Assembly (NCBI RefSeq): GCF_032917945.1
Contig: NZ_CP136624.1
Location: 6,076,001-6,140,000, forward strand
DNA: 64,000 bases
Source of the DNA: Bradyrhizobium sp. sBnM-33
GTDB taxonomy: Bacteria > Pseudomonadota > Alphaproteobacteria > Rhizobiales > Xanthobacteraceae
Direction: 5' to 3'
Shown: positions 61,533 to 64,000 of the stretch, in pieces
Position numbering within the stretch: position 1 is the first letter of the stretch
How the letters are laid out: each line of letters opens with the position of its first letter
Program-made: the position numbers and the translations under genes
The notes under the pieces: generated by a model
The model's input: only the letters and a program-made list of their open reading frames with translations
The model's database searches: none
What the model was told of the DNA's origin: nothing

Positions 61533-62665
61533 CTTACCCGCTCCAGGAATATGCTGACATGTGACGACAGCACGCCGCCATCGCCATGCAGCAGCGCGAT
61601 CGAGGCGTCGCGAACCTGCCGGGGACCGGCACGTTCTGTCATCTGCAGATGCGTCTCGACGAGATGCGCCATCGCACCGCCGACGCCGCAATGGCCATAG
61701 CTCAAGAGACCACCATGGGTGTTGAGCGGCATGGCGCCGTCGCGACCGAAATGCCCTGCCCGCACCCGCGCCGCCGCCTCGCCGCGCCCGGCAAGGCCGA
61801 GATCTTCCAGCAGCATCGCCAGCGTAATGGTGAAGCTGTCATAGACCGCCGCGTAGCGTACATCCGAGATCGCGAGACCGGATGCGGCTTTGGCCTTGGC
61901 GATCGCAATCTCGGCGCCGAGTTCGCTTAAAGCGGGAGCTGCCGTGACGTGCTGATGGGTATGCGCCTGCGCGCAGCCGCGCACACGAATGCCGGTTGCA
62001 CCAGTGCGCTCGCGGCTGATCACGAAGGCGGCGCCGCCGTCGGACACCGGGCAGCAATCCAGCAGCTTCAGCGGCATCGCGACCGGCTTTGAGGCCATCA
62101 CGTCATCGACCGTGATCGGTTCGTGGAACTGCGCGCCGGGATGAGTCAGGGCGTGGGCACGCATCAGAACCGCGAATTCGGCGAGATCTTCCTGGGTGAC
62201 GCCATATTCATGCATGTAGCGCGAGGCGACGAGGCCGTAGTAGGCCGGGATCGTCGGCCCCAGCGGCACCTCGTAGTCGGGGTGGCCGACCTGCGCCAAA
62301 GCCTGGATCGAGGCGTCGCGGCTCTGACCGGTGAGACGGTTCTCGCCGCCGACAACAAGCACATCCTTTGCGACGCCCGCATCGACCAGATGATGCGCCA
62401 GCATGGCCATGGCAAGGCCGGTGGCGCCGCCGACTTGCACGGCGTGCGCGTAGGACGGCTGAATTCCAAAATGCTCGGCGAACACGGTTGCGAGCATGAT
62501 GTGCGGCGAGACTGTCGAATAGCCGCAAAGAATGCCGTCGATCTCGGATCGCTTCAGCCCGGCGTCGGCGATGGCGAGCTCGGCCGCCTTGCTCATGAGA
62601 TCAAGCGAGGACGAGCCTTCGTGCTTGCCGTAGGATGTCAGCCCGACGCCGGTGATGAAGCTCAT
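61529..62665 (-). CDS. Thiolase-fold protein lacking the N-terminal nucleophilic cysteine (Ltp2/SCP2-like)
   Basis: A 378-residue thiolase-superfamily protein from ATG 62665; a repeat fills the open frame upstream. The position where thiolases have the nucleophilic Cys reads YAHAVQVGGATGLAMAML, with no cysteine. The C-terminal loop is MPLNTHGGLLSYGHCGVGGA, with the His of the thiolase site and a tyrosine nearby. This pattern, plus a DUF35 partner, matches the Ltp2-type retro-aldolases that shorten steroid side chains better than classic thiolases. Whether it cleaves C-C bonds by the aldol or Claisen route is not decided by sequence. Confidence 0.85.
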   Translation of the reverse strand: MSFITGVGLTSYGKHEGSSSLDLMSKAAELAIADAGLKRSEIDGILCGYSTVSPHIMLATVFAEHFGIQPSYAHAVQVGGATGLAMAMLAHHLVDAGVAKDVLVVGGENRLTGQSRDASIQALAQVGHPDYEVPLGPTIPAYYGLVASRYMHEYGVTQEDLAEFAVLMRAHALTHPGAQFHEPITVDDVMASKPVAMPLKLLDCCPVSDGGAAFVISRERTGATGIRVRGCAQAHTHQHVTAAPALSELGAEIAIAKAKAASGLAISDVRYAAVYDSFTITLAMLLEDLGLAGRGEAAARVRAGHFGRDGAMPLNTHGGLLSYGHCGVGGAMAHLVETHLQMTERAGPRQVRDASIALLHGDGGVLSSHVSIFLERVR

Positions 62666-62704
62666 CCTATCGCCCCGCTCGAACGCAAAGCGCCGTGGCA
62701 TGCC

Positions 62705-62788
62705 GTCATTGCGAGGAGCGCCAGCGACGAAGCAATCCATCTGTCCCCGCGCGGAGAGGTGGATTGCTTCGCTTCGCTCGCAATGACG
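62705..62788. repeat. Palindromic repeat, family A copy 6
   Basis: GTCATTGCGAGGAGCG and CTTCGCTCGCAATGACG ends, inner arms GCAATCCAT and GTGGATTGC. It lies between the acyl-CoA dehydrogenase and thiolase-like genes, interrupting an otherwise same-strand run. Confidence 0.85.
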
Positions 62789-62810
62789 ATCTGTGTATGC
62801 CAATCCATGA

Positions 62811-63977
62811 TCAATACGACTTCGGCAGTCCCAGCACCTTCTCGGCGATGAAGCTGAGAATGAGCTGCGGGCTGATCGGCGCGATGCGCGGGATCAGCGA
62901 TTCCCGGAAATAGCGCTCGACGTGATATTCCTTGGCGTAACCGAAACCGCCGTGGGTCATCACCGCCTGCTCGCAGGCGTGGAAGCCGGCTTCGGCGGCG
63001 AGATATTTCGCGGCGTTGGCGGCCGGTCCGCACTGCATGCCCTGATCGTATTGCCAGCCGGCCGAGAGCACCATCAGCCACGCAGCTTCCAGCTCCATCC
63101 AGTTCTTCGCCAGGGGGTGCTGGATGCCCTGGTTCATGCCGATCGGACGGTTAAACACGATACGGTTCTTCGCATAGGCCGCGGCCCGCGACAGCGCGAC
63201 CTGCCCCAGCCCGACCGCCTCCGCTGCAATTAGGATGCGCTCGGGGTTCATGCCGTGCAGGATGTATTCGAAGCCACGGCCCTCTTCGCCGAGGCGGTCC
63301 TCGACCGGAATTTCGAAATTCTCGAAAAACAGCTCGTTGGAATCGACGGGCTTGCGGCCCATCTTCTCGATCTCGTGCACGGTGACGCGCTGCTTGTCGA
63401 AATCCGTGTAGAACAGGCTCAGGCCATGGGTCGGGTTCTTCACCTCTTCCAGCGGCGTGGTGCGCGCCAAGAGCAAGATCTTGTTGGCAACCTGCGCGGT
63501 GGAAATCCAGACTTTTTGCCCGTTGACGACATATTTGTCGCTCTTGCGCACCGCCCGGGTTTTCAACTGCGTGGTGTTCAGTCCGGTGTTGGGTTCTGTC
63601 ACTGCAAAACAGGATTTGTCGCGGCCATCGATGATCGGCGGCAGCATGCGTGTGCATTGCTCCTTGGTGCCGAATACGACCACGGGATTGAGCCCGAACA
63701 CGTTCATGTGCACGGCGGATGCACCCGACATGCCGGCGCCCGATTCCGAAATGGTCCGCATCATGATCGCGGCGTCAGTGATGCCTAACCCCGACCCGCC
63801 ATATTCTTCGGGAATGCAGATGCCGAGCCAGCCGGCATCCGCCAGCGCGCGGTGGAAATCGGCGGGGTAGCCGCCCTCCTTGTCCTTCTTCAGCCAATAG
63901 GCATCGTCGAAGCGCGAACAGATTTTGCCGACTGCGTCACGGATCGATTCCTGGTTGGCGGATAGCGCGAAATCCAT
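62811..63977 (-). CDS. Acyl-CoA dehydrogenase
   Basis: A 388-residue FAD enzyme, complete at the right edge of the window. FAVTEPNTGLNTTQLKTRAV and KYVVNGQKVWISTAQVANKI form the flavin-binding middle domain; HGLSLFYTDFDKQRVTVHEI follows. The C-terminal domain has MTHGGFGYAKEYHVERYFRE, where the catalytic acid of the family lies. The substrate is unknown; its location upstream of the thiolase-like/DUF35 pair on the same strand suggests a shared side-chain degradation or CoA-ester pathway. Confidence 0.9.
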   Translation of the reverse strand: MDFALSANQESIRDAVGKICSRFDDAYWLKKDKEGGYPADFHRALADAGWLGICIPEEYGGSGLGITDAAIMMRTISESGAGMSGASAVHMNVFGLNPVVVFGTKEQCTRMLPPIIDGRDKSCFAVTEPNTGLNTTQLKTRAVRKSDKYVVNGQKVWISTAQVANKILLLARTTPLEEVKNPTHGLSLFYTDFDKQRVTVHEIEKMGRKPVDSNELFFENFEIPVEDRLGEEGRGFEYILHGMNPERILIAAEAVGLGQVALSRAAAYAKNRIVFNRPIGMNQGIQHPLAKNWMELEAAWLMVLSAGWQYDQGMQCGPAANAAKYLAAEAGFHACEQAVMTHGGFGYAKEYHVERYFRESLIPRIAPISPQLILSFIAEKVLGLPKSY

Positions 63978-64000
63978 GTGTCCGTCCTATGTGTTTGGCA

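Overview
The window reads as a chromosomal segment of an alphaproteobacterium, most likely Bradyrhizobium or a close relative (Nitrobacteraceae). The evidence is uniformly high GC, the kind of gene content (TAXI-type TRAP transporter, phasin, many CoA-linked catabolic genes, alphaproteobacterial forms of RlmE, Ppx and RsmB), and a dense set of short intergenic palindromic repeats of the kind that litter Bradyrhizobium genomes. I see no rRNA, tRNA, CRISPR array, transposase or intact integrase.

Left part (1-17.7 kb). A cut-off XRE-type regulator faces a secreted SnoaL-like protein. Positions 867-899 then repeat, at 31 of 33 bases, the 3' end of the intact guaA gene (6600-6632). The 5.7 kb between the two copies looks like a decayed island inserted at guaA. 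It holds a frameshifted Old Yellow Enzyme, its frameshifted divergent LysR regulator, a dispersed repeat, an intact VOC protein, a twice-frameshifted serine hydrolase and a shortened DUF4238-like gene. Next come guaA and guaB about 7.5 kb apart. Between them lie a SnoaL-like protein, a DHCW cupin, an RsmB-type rRNA methyltransferase, a MAPEG protein, a hypothetical membrane protein, an esterase, a phosphoesterase, a small secreted protein and an NADP-dependent oxidoreductase.

Middle part (17.4-32.8 kb). This holds a small Pmp3-like protein, a DHA2 exporter, a Crp/Fnr regulator, rlmE and ppx separated by an alpha/beta hydrolase and a phasin gene, a stand-alone molybdenum hydroxylase large subunit, a hotdog-fold protein, a YaiI-family protein followed by an ABC-F ATPase, a D-threonine aldolase-like enzyme and a BaiN-like flavoprotein.

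Catabolic block (32.9-47.8 kb). A minus-strand run encodes most of valine/isobutyrate breakdown (mmsA, acyl-CoA dehydrogenase, 3-hydroxyisobutyryl-CoA hydrolase, mmsB), followed by an acyl-CoA synthetase, a MaoC-type hydratase and an SDR dehydrogenase. A LysR gene is divergent from mmsA. A TetR gene, a PaaI-type thioesterase, an enoyl-CoA hydratase, a PHBH-family flavin hydroxylase with its DUF2783 partner, and an MFS carrier follow.

Right part (48-64 kb). An IclR regulator and a biotin-dependent carboxyltransferase overlap on the minus strand. They are divergent from a 73-residue biotin carrier, a TAXI-TRAP transporter and a glutaminase fused to STAS and cyclic-nucleotide domains. Two inverted repeats of one design (TTYCGC-N3-GCGRAA) lie before the regulator/carrier pair and before the transporter, so the block may be one IclR regulon. 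The window ends with Tex, an Hsp70-like protein, a carboxymuconolactone decarboxylase-like protein, a 33-residue membrane protein, and a DUF35 / Cys-less thiolase-like pair next to an acyl-CoA dehydrogenase.
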